This document shows positions 1 to 7,196 of a DNA stretch of 8,285 nucleotides, piece after piece. Within the stretch, counting starts at the first letter, position 1. The number at the start of each line of letters is the position of its first letter. The position numbers were made by a program, and so were the translations under genes. The DNA is taken from positions 1-8,285 of the forward strand of contig CAJYRE010000088.1 of the NCBI GenBank assembly GCA_913776675.1, in the 5' to 3' direction. The notes under the pieces are model-generated. The model did no database searches. It was not told the origin of the DNA and saw nothing but the letters and a program-made list of their open reading frames with translations. The DNA is from Rhizobiaceae bacterium (GTDB lineage: Bacteria; Pseudomonadota; Alphaproteobacteria; Rhizobiales; Rhizobiaceae).

Positions 1-1884
1 CGCCTCAACGCCTGCATTCAAGGCCAGAAGATTGGTCTGGAAAGCGATTTCATCAATCACACCGATAATATTGGCGATCTGATTGGAGGATTGCTCAATG
101 CGCTGCATTGCATCGACAGCCTCCGCCACCACGACACCCGATGCCGTGGCAGTGTTGTTGGCTTCCTTTGCCACGGTTCGTGCCTCTTCCGCCCGCTTGG
201 ATGAGTTGGAAACATTGGCAGTGATTTGATCGAGTGCCGCCGCTGTTTCTTCCAATGACGCCGCCTGCTGTTCCGTGCGACGTGACAGCTCATCCGAGCT
301 GCGGCTGATTTCCAAAGAGCCACCATCAATCGACTGGGACGCTTCCGTCACAGCAACCATGGCATCCCGCAACTGTACGATAGCGCCATTGAAATCGGCC
401 CGCAGGCTCTCAAACTCGGCAGCGAACGGATCATTCAACTGATAGGTCAAATCACCAGCCGCAAGATGGCGTAATCCGTCTGCCAGACCCGTGGTCGCCT
501 GCGCCATGGCTTGCGCCCGGAGCTTTTCAATTTCGGCATTGCGACGCCGCTCGCCGTCAGTGGTCTGGCGCGCCGCTTCAGCCTCCTCTTGCAGGCGCAG
601 GTTCGCCACGGCGTTATCACGAAACACGGCAACCGCCCCTGCCATGGCTCCAATTTCATCCACGCGCCCCTCGCCGGGAATATCAAGGTCGGTTTTGCCA
701 TCGGCCAATTGCCGCATACTTGCCGTCATGGCGCGGATTGGCCCGGCAATGCTCAACGCGACAAACCACATGGCACCAATACCAGCAAAAGCAATCAGCA
801 GAGCAACGCCAAGCTGAAACAGGATATCGGTTTTGCCACGCTCGACCATGGCCTGATCCAGAGCGATAGCACCAGCCATTGCAACATCGCGTGGCACAGA
901 CACAATCACCGACCAAGGCGTTTTGGTGCGTCCGATCACAATCGGCGCAAGCGCCTTAAAGCTGGTTGCATCAGAAAGGACCTGCTCCTTGCCCGACTGA
1001 ATCAGCGGAAGAAACGAGGAGAGTTCCGGCGCACCGGCATCAAAAGGCCGGCCAATGGTTTCCGGGTGCGCACTATCGGCGACCACCAGCCCCTTGAAGC
1101 TGACAATCTTCACTGCCGCCTTGCCGTTGTAGATCGAGGCGCGCACATCTTCCGCAAGCTTTTGCACAAAAGCCAAATCGAAATCGGCCCCTGCAACCCC
1201 CTGAAATTTCCCGTCGATCATGATGGGCACCGACATGGTGGCCAGAAACACGTTCTTGCCTTGCACGATGTAGGGCAAGGGGTCCAGAATACTCTCTCCA
1301 CCGCCCTCCTGGGGACCGATATACCAGCCCCCTTTCATCACGCCATTCGGATGCAGCGCTCTGCTGTCGTATTCCACCAGCGGCTGAAGGGCGATTTTGC
1401 CCGCCGCGTCACGGGTCCAGTAGGGTAAAAAGCGGCCTGTTGCATCCGAGCCAACCTCATTGCGGTTCTTGAACTCGGCGTCTCTGCCGTCAAGCGCATT
1501 GGGCTCCCAGGCACTGTAGGTTCCATTCAGACGGGGATTGTTCTTGAGCTGGCTTAGCAACATGGCATTCAATTGACCGCGACGCATATCAACAGCCGTG
1601 CCATTGGTCTTGTCACCAACAACCACAGCAAAACTGCTGGCCAGACTGCGAGCCGTATCAAACGCACCGTCAAGCGAAGAACGAATGATTCCAGCCTGGG
1701 CGGATGACAATGAGGCCAGCGCTTCGCGTGTCTTTGCCTCGCTCAATTGCGTCACCTGATCTCCAACATAGTCTCGCGTGTGGTTGGTGGATACGACGCC
1801 GTATCCTACCAGACCCGCTGTCGCAGAGAGAACGCAGAGACCGGAAAGAACTGCAATCTTAAACTGAATGGATTTGAATTGCAT
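1..1884 (-). CDS. Methyl-accepting chemotaxis protein, 3' end cut by the window edge
   Basis: Inner-membrane chemoreceptor that passes ligand signals to the CheA/CheW array. Reading the minus strand from ATG at 1884 gives 628 uninterrupted codons to the window edge. A membrane segment lies at about residues 9-31. A periplasmic double-Cache-like sensor spans about 35-345 (it contains [13 protein letters not shown] near 230). A second membrane segment lies at about 352-380 and a HAMP domain at about 375-430. A second HAMP-like segment ([14 protein letters not shown]) begins near 460, and the cytoplasmic signalling coiled coil follows. [17 protein letters not shown] near 540 is the usual methylation-helix sequence. 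The last codons read [17 protein letters not shown], the conserved hairpin tip, so the returning helix is outside the window. An AAGG ribosome site sits 7 nt before the ATG. It is transcribed divergently from xerC; the anaerobox at 2062-2075 may control it. The ligand cannot be told from sequence. Confidence 0.95.
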   Translation of the reverse strand, partial: MQFKSIQFKIAVLSGLCVLSATAGLVGYGVVSTNHTRDYVGDQVTQLSEAKTREALASLSSAQAGIIRSSLDGAFDTARSLASSFAVVVGDKTNGTAVDMRRGQLNAMLLSQLKNNPRLNGTYSAWEPNALDGRDAEFKNRNEVGSDATGRFLPYWTRDAAGKIALQPLVEYDSRALHPNGVMKGGWYIGPQEGGGESILDPLPYIVQGKNVFLATMSVPIMIDGKFQGVAGADFDLAFVQKLAEDVRASIYNGKAAVKIVSFKGLVVADSAHPETIGRPFDAGAPELSSFLPLIQSGKEQVLSDATSFKALAPIVIGRTKTPWSVIVSVPRDVAMAGAIALDQAMVERGKTDILFQLGVALLIAFAGIGAMWFVALSIAGPIRAMTASMRQLADGKTDLDIPGEGRVDEIGAMAGAVAVFRDNAVANLRLQEEAEAARQTTDGERRRNAEIEKLRAQAMAQATTGLADGLRHLAAGDLTYQLNDPFAAEFESLRADFNGAIVQLRDAMVAVTEASQSIDGGSLEISRSSDELSRRTEQQAASLEETAAALDQITANVSNSSKRAEEARTVAKEANNTATASGVVVAEAVDAMQRIEQSSNQIANIIGVIDEIAFQTNLLALNAGVEA

Positions 1885-1956
1885 GACGACACCTTCCCTC
1901 CAAGGCATTTCCGGAAAAAATGCGTAGCGGTTTTCCACCCGGAAATACGTAAAAAC

Positions 1957-1974
1957 AAAGCGCTAGAACGCTTT
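1957..1974 (-). other. Short hairpin with downstream T-run in the chemoreceptor leader
   Basis: On the minus strand AAAGCG-TTCTAG-CGCTTT can form a 6-bp stem followed by TGTTTTTACG, about 70 nt before the chemoreceptor ATG. It would lie in the 5' leader if transcription starts near the anaerobox. The stem is short and half A/T, so it could be a weak attenuator or mean nothing. Confidence 0.2.
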
Positions 1975-2061
1975 TATGGTGTCATTCATTCGCTTATAGT
2001 ATTAACAATACATCAATATTCAAAATTAATCATATAAAAATACTAAAGTATAAATCGCTTA

Positions 2062-2075
2062 TTGATGATTATCAA
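2062..2075. promoter_or_regulatory. FNR/FixK-type anaerobox
   Basis: The sequence TTGAT-GATT-ATCAA matches every specified base of the FNR/FixK/FnrN consensus TTGAT-N4-ATCAA. Its centre is at about 2068.5. For leftward transcription a TATATG-like -10 on the minus strand (2031-2036) would put the box near -42 of a start around 2026. For rightward transcription a TATATA (2101-2106) would put it near -44 of a start around 2113. Both geometries resemble class II FNR-family activation, so the site could serve the chemoreceptor, xerC or both. The match is seen directly; the function is inferred. Confidence 0.55.
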
Positions 2076-2273
2076 GCCAGAGGAATTAAAAATTCTAAAA
2101 TATATACTTTCATGATCTATACACGCCTAAGATGAAGCACTTAAAAATACAATTTATATAAATTACTCAATTAAAGGGTGTATATCCCAAAGCCAACGAT
2201 TCAGATTTGTTAAACATTCCCTAACACCTGTCCGTCAATTTAAACAAATGACTGACAGCACAGGGATCTTTGC

Positions 2274-3209
2274 GTGACCGAGCTATTGTTGATTGCTGCA
2301 CCAGATTTGATGAGCGAGCGGCAGATCTGGCTTGCCAACCTGACGCAGGAAAAACGGCTTTCGGAAAACACCTTGATCGCTTATGAGCGAGATACACGGC
2401 AATTTCTGCATTTCCTCACAGGTTATTTCGGTGGGCCGCCCACCATCAAGGATATTGAAGCCCTCAAGCCTGCCGATCTGCGTGCATTTCTGGCATCCCG
2501 ACGCAAGGAAGGCTCCGGCGCACGCTCTCTGGGACGGCACCTTGCAGGCATTCGCTCACTGCTGCATTTTCTGGAACGAAAAGGCCTTGTCAATGCGGCG
2601 GGTGCCGGAGCCATCCGCTCCCCCAAGCAGCCGAAATCCCTGCCCAAACCCCTCACGGCACAGCAGGCGCTACAAGTGGTTCATGCCGATACGCAAATGA
2701 ATGAGGAACCATGGATTGCGGCGCGCGACGCAGCCGTGCTGTCTTTGCTCTATGGATGTGGTCTGCGCATTTCGGAGGCCCTCAACCTCAATGCCAGCGA
2801 CATCAGCCATGAGACCACCAGTCTGCGCATCACCGGCAAGGGCAACAAGACACGGCTGGTGCCCTTGTTGCCTGTGGTGCGCGAAGCCGTTGAGGCTTAC
2901 CGAAAACTCTGCCCTTATCATCTGGATGCCCAGGAACCATTGTTTCGCGGTGCCCGTGGCGGCAAGTTGCAACAAGGCATTATCCAGCGCGAAATGCAGC
3001 GCTTGCGCTCTGCGCTGGGTCTGCCGGAAACGGCCACCCCGCATGCGCTACGCCATTCTTTTGCCACGCATCTTCTCAGTCATGGTGGTGATCTGCGCAC
3101 CATTCAGGAGTTGCTGGGTCACGCCAGCCTTTCCACCACCCAAGTCTACACCGCCCTTGATTCTGTGCGTTTGATGGACGTTTATGACCGTGCCCACCCA
3201 AGAGCATGA
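2274..3209 (+). CDS. xerC: Tyrosine recombinase XerC
   Basis: Site-specific recombinase which, with XerD, resolves chromosome dimers at dif in the cytoplasm. The 311-residue length is typical. An N-terminal SAM-like core-binding domain occupies about residues 14-100 (RLSENTLIAYERDTRQFLHFL). The catalytic domain (about 125-305) has the complete set: R165 (GCGLRISEAL), K189 (TGKGNKTR), H257 and R260 (HALRHSFATHLL), H283 (LLGHASLSTTQ) and nucleophile Y292 (VYTAL). I chose GTG at 2274 because AGGGA lies 7 nt upstream; an in-frame ATG at 2310 (M13) is the alternative and would remove only a leader-like stretch. XerC rather than XerD is inferred from overall resemblance to rhizobial XerC; the two are hard to separate by eye. 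A TraB/GumN-family gene follows after 27 bp and is probably co-transcribed. Confidence 0.85.
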   Translation: MTELLLIAAPDLMSERQIWLANLTQEKRLSENTLIAYERDTRQFLHFLTGYFGGPPTIKDIEALKPADLRAFLASRRKEGSGARSLGRHLAGIRSLLHFLERKGLVNAAGAGAIRSPKQPKSLPKPLTAQQALQVVHADTQMNEEPWIAARDAAVLSLLYGCGLRISEALNLNASDISHETTSLRITGKGNKTRLVPLLPVVREAVEAYRKLCPYHLDAQEPLFRGARGGKLQQGIIQREMQRLRSALGLPETATPHALRHSFATHLLSHGGDLRTIQELLGHASLSTTQVYTALDSVRLMDVYDRAHPRA

Positions 3210-3236
3210 ACATTCTTTGATGATCGGGAAAATAGA

Positions 3237-4325
3237 ATGATGCAAACTGTCCTCGCTCTGCTGCGCAACCGCAGAAACCCATTCTGGCTCAGAGCGTTGA
3301 TCAATGCCGCAAGGCATATTCCGGCACGGCTGCTGGCGCTGCTGATCATCGGCCTGACGCTGGTGTCACATGCCCATGCCGACGAGCAGAACACATGCGG
3401 CGGCCACAACATCCTGCCTGATCTGCAAAAGAGCGATCCTGCCGCCTATGCTGACATTCAGACCGAGGCCGCTAAAACGCTCAATGGCCAGTCTATTTTC
3501 TGGAAAATCGAAAAGCCCGGCATCCAGCCATCCTATCTGCTGGGTACAATGCATGTCAGCGATCCGCGCGTGTTGACGATGCCAGCCGGTGCAAGCGAGG
3601 CGGCAAGCAAAGCCGATGTCATCATTGTTGAATCCGACGAAGTGTTGGATGACAAGAAAGCAGCCATTGCGCTGCTGGCCAAGCCCGAGCTTTCCATGTT
3701 TACCGATGGTTCAACCATCACCAGCCGTCTGACACCTGAAGAGGCCAGCGAACTGGAAGCACGCTTGAAAAAGCGCGGACTGGCCCTTGCCTCTGTCAAC
3801 CGCATGAAACCATGGATTATCTCAGCCTTTGTGGCGCTTCCTGCCTGTGAACTGGCCCGCAAGGCCGAAGGCGAAACCTTTCTGGACCAGCGTCTGGCCC
3901 AGACCGCGGCCAAGGCAGGCAAGCGCGTGTTGGGGCTGGAAACCTATGCCGAACAGCTTGCCGCGCTCAACGATCTGCCTATGGACTTTCACATCGCATC
4001 GCTGCTCGACGCCCTGCGGCTGGGGGACAAAATGAACGATGTGAATGAAACCATGCTTGAACTGTATCGGACCGGCAATATCGGAGCCATTGTGCCCATG
4101 CTTCAGGCCGTCAGCACAGAAAAAGGAACAGCCAAGCAAGCCGGTTATGCGGAATTTGAACAGCGCATCATCAAGGATCGCAACAAAGTCATGGCAAGTC
4201 GTGCAGGCCCCACACTGAATCAGGGCAATGCGTTCATGGCCGTGGGCGCGCTGCATTTGCCAGGCAGCGATGGTCTTGTGGAACTGCTGCGCGCTCAAGG
4301 CTTTCGCCTCACGGCCATGCAGTAA
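3237..4325 (+). CDS. TraB/GumN-family protein, probably secreted or membrane-anchored
   Basis: A 362-residue protein of the TraB/GumN (Tiki-like) family. Relatives of Tiki are proposed metalloproteases, but the function of the bacterial members is largely unknown. The family landmarks are clear: YLLGTMHVSD near the start of the domain (GTMH at 103-106), GLETYAEQL (233-241), RNKVMA (315-320) and VGALHLPG (336-343). The paired GTMH and GALH histidine motifs are the expected metal-site elements. The N-terminus has a basic stretch, then a hydrophobic segment (about 31-45) ending SHAHA before DEQ, consistent with a signal peptide cut near residue 48 and an unusually long n-region. The only cysteines, C54 and C204, could pair in the periplasm. 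Two adjacent ATGs (3237, 3240) compete; GGGA 7 nt upstream favours the first. It follows xerC closely and ends 3 bp from the opposing cytochrome gene. Confidence 0.85.
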   Translation: MMQTVLALLRNRRNPFWLRALINAARHIPARLLALLIIGLTLVSHAHADEQNTCGGHNILPDLQKSDPAAYADIQTEAAKTLNGQSIFWKIEKPGIQPSYLLGTMHVSDPRVLTMPAGASEAASKADVIIVESDEVLDDKKAAIALLAKPELSMFTDGSTITSRLTPEEASELEARLKKRGLALASVNRMKPWIISAFVALPACELARKAEGETFLDQRLAQTAAKAGKRVLGLETYAEQLAALNDLPMDFHIASLLDALRLGDKMNDVNETMLELYRTGNIGAIVPMLQAVSTEKGTAKQAGYAEFEQRIIKDRNKVMASRAGPTLNQGNAFMAVGALHLPGSDGLVELLRAQGFRLTAMQ

Positions 4326-4328
4326 GCC

Positions 4329-4832
4329 TTACACACCTCTTGTCATACGGGCCAGCACATTGGTCTTCCAATAAAATTGATGCACCAGCGCCCCCAGCAC
4401 ATGCGCAACAATCAAAGCCCAGAGCAGGATTTTCAGCGGCCCGCCGTGCAACTCACCCAGAGTATCATTGCCGAAATAATATTTGGCAATGCCGGTTGCT
4501 GGCATCAGAATAAACAGGGCATAGAGAGTCCAGTGAGCAATTTTGGCTGCCAATTTTAACAGCGGCGGCTCTTCAGCCGGTGCATCCGGTGCGCCTTGAG
4601 CAAAACGGAATCCCAACCGGATCAGACAAAGCACCACAAGAGCGATCCCGACATAGGCATGAATATTCGCCGCACTGACATCATCCGGCGTGATGGCCTC
4701 ACCCCGGCGCATCAGCCGGTTCCAATGCTCCATACCATCAGAGAAAATCAGGTTGAAGAAAATCAACCCCGCCATCACCCAATGCAGAACCCGCTGCGGC
4801 ACGGTGTAACCAGTCACTGAATTTGAGGACAT
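4329..4832 (-). CDS. Cytochrome b561 family protein
   Basis: A 167-residue di-haem b-type cytochrome of the bacterial b561 family, an inner-membrane electron carrier (members oxidise ubiquinol or, in CybB, pass electrons from superoxide to quinone). Four hydrophobic helices are visible: about 14-31 (VLHWVMAGLIFFNLIF), 56-74, 97-115 (AHWTLYALFILMPATG) and 135-153 (LLWALIVAHVLGALVHQFYW). Histidines H17, H58, H100, H144 and H151 are the candidate haem ligands; the first, second and last helices carry the usual ones. The frame opens further upstream at ATG 4901, but that start lies inside the hairpin at 4880-4912, while ATG 4832 has AAAGG 7 nt upstream and begins where homology starts. It probably has its own promoter because a terminator separates it from lpdA. 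Its substrate is not evident. Confidence 0.88.
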   Translation of the reverse strand: MSSNSVTGYTVPQRVLHWVMAGLIFFNLIFSDGMEHWNRLMRRGEAITPDDVSAANIHAYVGIALVVLCLIRLGFRFAQGAPDAPAEEPPLLKLAAKIAHWTLYALFILMPATGIAKYYFGNDTLGELHGGPLKILLWALIVAHVLGALVHQFYWKTNVLARMTRGV

Positions 4833-4879
4833 ATTTTTACCTTTTATCAAAATGTTAAAGGAAACTTGCCCCCATGATA

Positions 4880-4912
4880 AAAGCCGTGGCTTGAAGTGCA
4901 AGCCACGGCTTT
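4880..4912 (-). terminator. Hairpin terminator after lpdA
   Basis: A perfect 14-bp stem (4880-4893 with 4899-4912) surrounds a 5-nt loop. On the minus strand the stem ends GGCTTT and is followed by TATC, giving a short U-tract. It lies 57 nt beyond the lpdA stop and 48 nt before the cytochrome b561 start, so it most likely ends the sucB-lpdA block and isolates the cytochrome gene. Confidence 0.75.
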
Positions 4913-4942
4913 CAATATTACGAAAATATAATACTTGTCGTT

Positions 4943-4968
4943 TTTTCTCTTCTTTACAGAAGAGAAAA
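4943..4968 (-). other. Hairpin abutting the lpdA stop codon
   Basis: TTTTCTCTTCT and AGAAGAGAAAA form a perfect 11-bp stem around a 4-nt loop, directly touching the lpdA TGA (4969-4971). On the minus strand it is followed by A-residues rather than a U-tract, so it is not a canonical terminator by itself. It could protect the 3' end of the message or assist the stronger hairpin downstream. Confidence 0.45.
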
Positions 4969-6375
4969 TCACATGTGGATTGGCTTGGAGAAGGTGGCCA
5001 GCGCGGCTTCCTTCACGGCTTCCGACATGGTGGGGTGGGCGTGGCAGGTGCGGCCCAGATCTTCGGACGAGCCACCAAACTCCATCAGCACGGCGGCTTC
5101 GTGGATCATTTCGCCAGCGCCAAAGCCGATGATGTGAACGCCGAGAACGCGGTCGGTGTCCTTATCGGCCAGAACCTTGACGAAACCGTCCGTGGCCTGC
5201 ATGGCGCGGGCGCGGCCATTGGCGGTGAAGGGGAACTTGCCAGCCTTATAGGCGATGCCGGCGGCCTTCAGCTCTTCCTCGGTCTTGCCAACAGAGGCTA
5301 CTTCCGGCTGGGTGTAAACCACGCCCGGAATAACATCGTAATTCACATGCCCATGCTGACCGGAGAGAATTTCGGCCAGAGCCACGCCTTCATCTTCAGC
5401 CTTATGTGCCAGCATTGGGCCCTTGACCACGTCGCCGATGGCATAAATGCCAGCCACATTGGTCTGGAAGTGGTTGTCGATTTCCACACGGCCACGGTTG
5501 TCGAGGGCAACGCCAACAGCTTCAAGGCCAAGGCCCGTGGTGTAAGGCTTGCGGCCGGTGGCCACCAGCACAACATCGGCCTCCAGCGTGGTGGCTTCGC
5601 CGCCCTTGGCAGGCTCGAACGTCACCTTGGCACCGGAGCCAGATTTTTCAACGACTGTCACCTTGGCACCGAGGTTGAATTCCATGCCCTGCTTGACCAG
5701 CATGCGCTGGAACTGCTTGGACACTTCGCCGTCCATGCCGCCCAAAATCGTATCAAGATATTCAACAACCGTGACCTTGGCACCCAGACGCGCCCAGACC
5801 GAGCCAAGCTCAAGACCAATCACGCCGCCGCCGACCACGATCATCTTGCCCGGCACCTTGTCCAGCGCAATACCGCCGGTGGAGGAAACGATGATCTTCT
5901 CATCAATATCCACGGCCACGCCGGGAATGCCAGCAACATCCGAACCAGTGGCAATCACGATGTTCTTGGTTTCGAGAATCTGCTCTTCGCCCTTGTCGTT
6001 GGTGACAGAGACCTTGCCAGCGGCAACGATCTTGCCGGTGCCGATCACGCCATCAATCTTGTTCTTCTTGAACAGGAAGGACACGCCTTCGACATTGGCC
6101 TTCACAGTGGCGTCCTTATGGGCCATCATCTTTGGCAGGTTCAGCGTTGGCGCGCCAACATCCACGCCCAGATCGGCCATCCCATGGGCAGCCTGATGGA
6201 ACATTTCCGAGGCATGCAGCAGCGCCTTGGAGGGGATGCAGCCAACGTTGAGGCAGGTGCCGCCGTAGGTGGCGCGCTTTTCAACCACAGCCACCTTCAT
6301 ACCAAGCTGTGCTGCCTTGATCGCGCAGACATAACCGCCGGGGCCGCTACCGATGACAACAAGATCATACGCCAT
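4969..6375 (-). CDS. lpdA: Dihydrolipoyl dehydrogenase (E3)
   Basis: Flavoprotein that reoxidises the dihydrolipoyl arm of 2-oxoacid dehydrogenase complexes and makes NADH; cytoplasmic homodimer. The 468-residue length is standard. FAD-binding GSGPGG lies at 9-14 and the redox disulfide C41/C46 is in GGTCLNVGCIPSK. The NAD-binding glycines G182/G184/G187 are in VVGGGVIGLELG, the second FAD motif YAIGDVVKGPMLAHKAE is at 311-327, and the dimer-interface active-site pair H447/E452 is in HAHPTMSE. Nothing essential is missing. GAAGGA a few bases before ATG 6375 supports the start. It lies in the same orientation as sucB, downstream of a MAPEG and a LysE-type gene, so it is probably the E3 dedicated to 2-oxoglutarate dehydrogenase, although E3 can be shared with other complexes. 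Two hairpins follow the stop. Confidence 0.97.
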   Translation of the reverse strand: MAYDLVVIGSGPGGYVCAIKAAQLGMKVAVVEKRATYGGTCLNVGCIPSKALLHASEMFHQAAHGMADLGVDVGAPTLNLPKMMAHKDATVKANVEGVSFLFKKNKIDGVIGTGKIVAAGKVSVTNDKGEEQILETKNIVIATGSDVAGIPGVAVDIDEKIIVSSTGGIALDKVPGKMIVVGGGVIGLELGSVWARLGAKVTVVEYLDTILGGMDGEVSKQFQRMLVKQGMEFNLGAKVTVVEKSGSGAKVTFEPAKGGEATTLEADVVLVATGRKPYTTGLGLEAVGVALDNRGRVEIDNHFQTNVAGIYAIGDVVKGPMLAHKAEDEGVALAEILSGQHGHVNYDVIPGVVYTQPEVASVGKTEEELKAAGIAYKAGKFPFTANGRARAMQATDGFVKVLADKDTDRVLGVHIIGFGAGEMIHEAAVLMEFGGSSEDLGRTCHAHPTMSEAVKEAALATFSKPIHM

Positions 6376-6446
6376 TTTCTTATTCCTTCATATCAAACGT
6401 TATGCCACCCATCACGGTGGGTTTTCAGGCAAAGCACAAACAGAAA

Positions 6447-6460
6447 GGGCGCGGAGGCCC
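6447..6460 (-). terminator. Weak hairpin after the LysE-type gene
   Basis: On the minus strand GGGC-CTCCGC-GCCC, followed by TTTCTGTTTG, lies just past the stop of the LysE-family gene and 72 nt before lpdA. The stem is only 4 bp, so it may cause partial termination at most; read-through into lpdA would be expected. Confidence 0.22.
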
Positions 6461-6464
6461 CGGA

Positions 6465-7106
6465 TTAACTGGCCTTCTCGGTCGCAAGCTTCAGACCCAG
6501 CACGATGAAGACAGCGCCACTGACGCGGTCAATCCACTGGCTGGCCTTTGAGAAGGCGGCACGCATCTTTGGCGTCGTCATGAAAAGGCTGACACCAACA
6601 AACCACAGGATCAGGCAGCTTGCCATCACCAGACCATAGCCAAACTTGACCGCCATCGGCGTGTGAACACTCACCACCGTGGAGAAAATCGACAGGAAGA
6701 AAAACACCGGCTTCGGGTTCAGCGCATTGGCGGCAAAGCCCAGAAGAAAAGACTTCACCACAGACTGCTGCTTGCGCTCGCCCATATCCGCATTTGGCTG
6801 CACGGTCAGGTCGGATTTTCCGGCGCGCAGCGCCTTGACGCCGATATAGAGCAGGTAAGCAACGCCGCACCATTTGACGATGTTAAACAGATAGATCGAC
6901 TGCGAAATGATCAGGCCGAGACCCAGAATGGTATAGGTCACATGAAACATCAGCGCCGTGCCAATGCCAAAACTGGTGATGATCGCCTCGCGCCGTCCAT
7001 GAATGAGAGATTGGCGCATCACCATGGCCAGATCAGCACCCGGCGAGACAATGGCGAAGGCAAAGATAGCCATCAGGGACGCGAGTTCAAACAGATAGGG
7101 ATGCAT
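6465..7106 (-). CDS. LysE/RhtB-family amino-acid exporter
   Basis: A 213-residue inner-membrane protein of the LysE/RhtB efflux family, which exports amino acids such as lysine, threonine or homoserine lactones by proton exchange. Hydrophobic segments lie at about 5-24, 42-65, 70-93, 115-127, 133-146, 153-175 and 193-208. Family motifs include SPGADLAMVMRQSL near the N-terminus (21-34) and NPKPVFFF (130-137) after the central loop. The frame opens at TTG 7109, but the next codon ATG 7106 has GAGGAAAG correctly spaced before it, so I use the ATG. It sits between a MAPEG gene (90 bp upstream) and lpdA (89 bp downstream), all on the minus strand. The substrate cannot be assigned; the link with the 2-oxoglutarate dehydrogenase genes is positional only. 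Confidence 0.9.
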   Translation of the reverse strand: MHPYLFELASLMAIFAFAIVSPGADLAMVMRQSLIHGRREAIITSFGIGTALMFHVTYTILGLGLIISQSIYLFNIVKWCGVAYLLYIGVKALRAGKSDLTVQPNADMGERKQQSVVKSFLLGFAANALNPKPVFFFLSIFSTVVSVHTPMAVKFGYGLVMASCLILWFVGVSLFMTTPKMRAAFSKASQWIDRVSGAVFIVLGLKLATEKAS

Positions 7107-7162
7107 CAACTTTCCTCATACCGTCCGGCTCTCTGAACTTCTTTGTTTTCGTTTGTCTATTC

Positions 7163-7187
7163 GGGAAAACCGGATCCCACTTTTCCC
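7163..7187. repeat. Extragenic palindrome, possible dispersed rhizobial repeat
   Basis: GGGAAAA (7163-7169) and TTTTCCC (7181-7187) are exact inverted arms flanking an 11-nt centre that contains the GGATCC palindrome (7172-7177). It begins 10 bases beyond the MAPEG stop. Its look (GGGAAAACCGG...CCACTTTTCCC) resembles short palindromic intergenic sequences I remember as common in Rhizobiales genomes. No second copy is present in this window, so the repeat assignment rests on memory; the palindrome itself is seen. Confidence 0.4.
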
Positions 7188-7196
7188 TGACAAACT

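Larger units (their letters stand above)
1885..2273. other. AT-rich divergent intergenic region, no gene
   Basis: This 389-bp gap separates the leftward chemoreceptor from rightward xerC. I see no credible gene: the plus-strand frame at 1747-2037 is mostly the complement of chemoreceptor codons. Direct counting gives 42 G/C in the 180 bases 1981-2160 (about 23%), far below the flanking genes. It holds a perfect TTGAT-N4-ATCAA site (2062-2075), a 10-bp palindrome TTTCCGGAAA (1908-1917), a short hairpin (1957-1974), a GAATT-AAA-AATTC palindrome (2083-2095), separated inverted copies of TATACAC/GTGTATA (2118-2124 and 2178-2184), and an imperfect GTCA...TGAC repeat just before xerC (2234-2252). 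It must carry the promoters for both flanking genes; none can be fixed without transcript data. Confidence 0.7.

Noticed and set aside
511..1428. 305-codon open frame on the plus strand
   Set aside because: It is the antisense of the chemoreceptor HAMP and sensor regions, shows no recognisable domain, and the minus-strand frame is clearly the coding one.
1747..2037. 96-codon frame reaching into the intergenic region
   Set aside because: More than a third overlaps chemoreceptor codons in antisense, there is no convincing ribosome site, and the rest is simple AT-rich sequence.
2234..2252. GTCA...TGAC imperfect inverted repeat before xerC as an operator
   Set aside because: The arms are 4 bp plus a bulged extension in AT-rich DNA, and it matches no regulator site that I recognise.
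2274..3209. Tyrosine recombinase as a phage or island integrase
   Set aside because: Length, overall sequence and neighbours fit housekeeping XerC. There is no adjacent tRNA, direct repeat, excisionase or phage gene.
4833..4901. Longer N-terminus for cytochrome b561 starting at 4901
   Set aside because: That start falls inside the terminator hairpin and adds 23 residues unlike the family; ATG 4832 has a well-placed ribosome site.
6405..6420. CCACC-N6-GGTGG palindrome upstream of lpdA as a terminator or operator
   Set aside because: The stem is only 5 bp, there is no useful T-run in the direction of lpdA transcription, and two competing pairings exist; too weak to call.
4852..6468. 538-codon open frame on the plus strand
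   Set aside because: It lies almost wholly opposite lpdA, whose motifs are complete on the minus strand. The translation is rich in His, Gly and Asn without any family pattern, as expected for the complement of a codon-biased gene.
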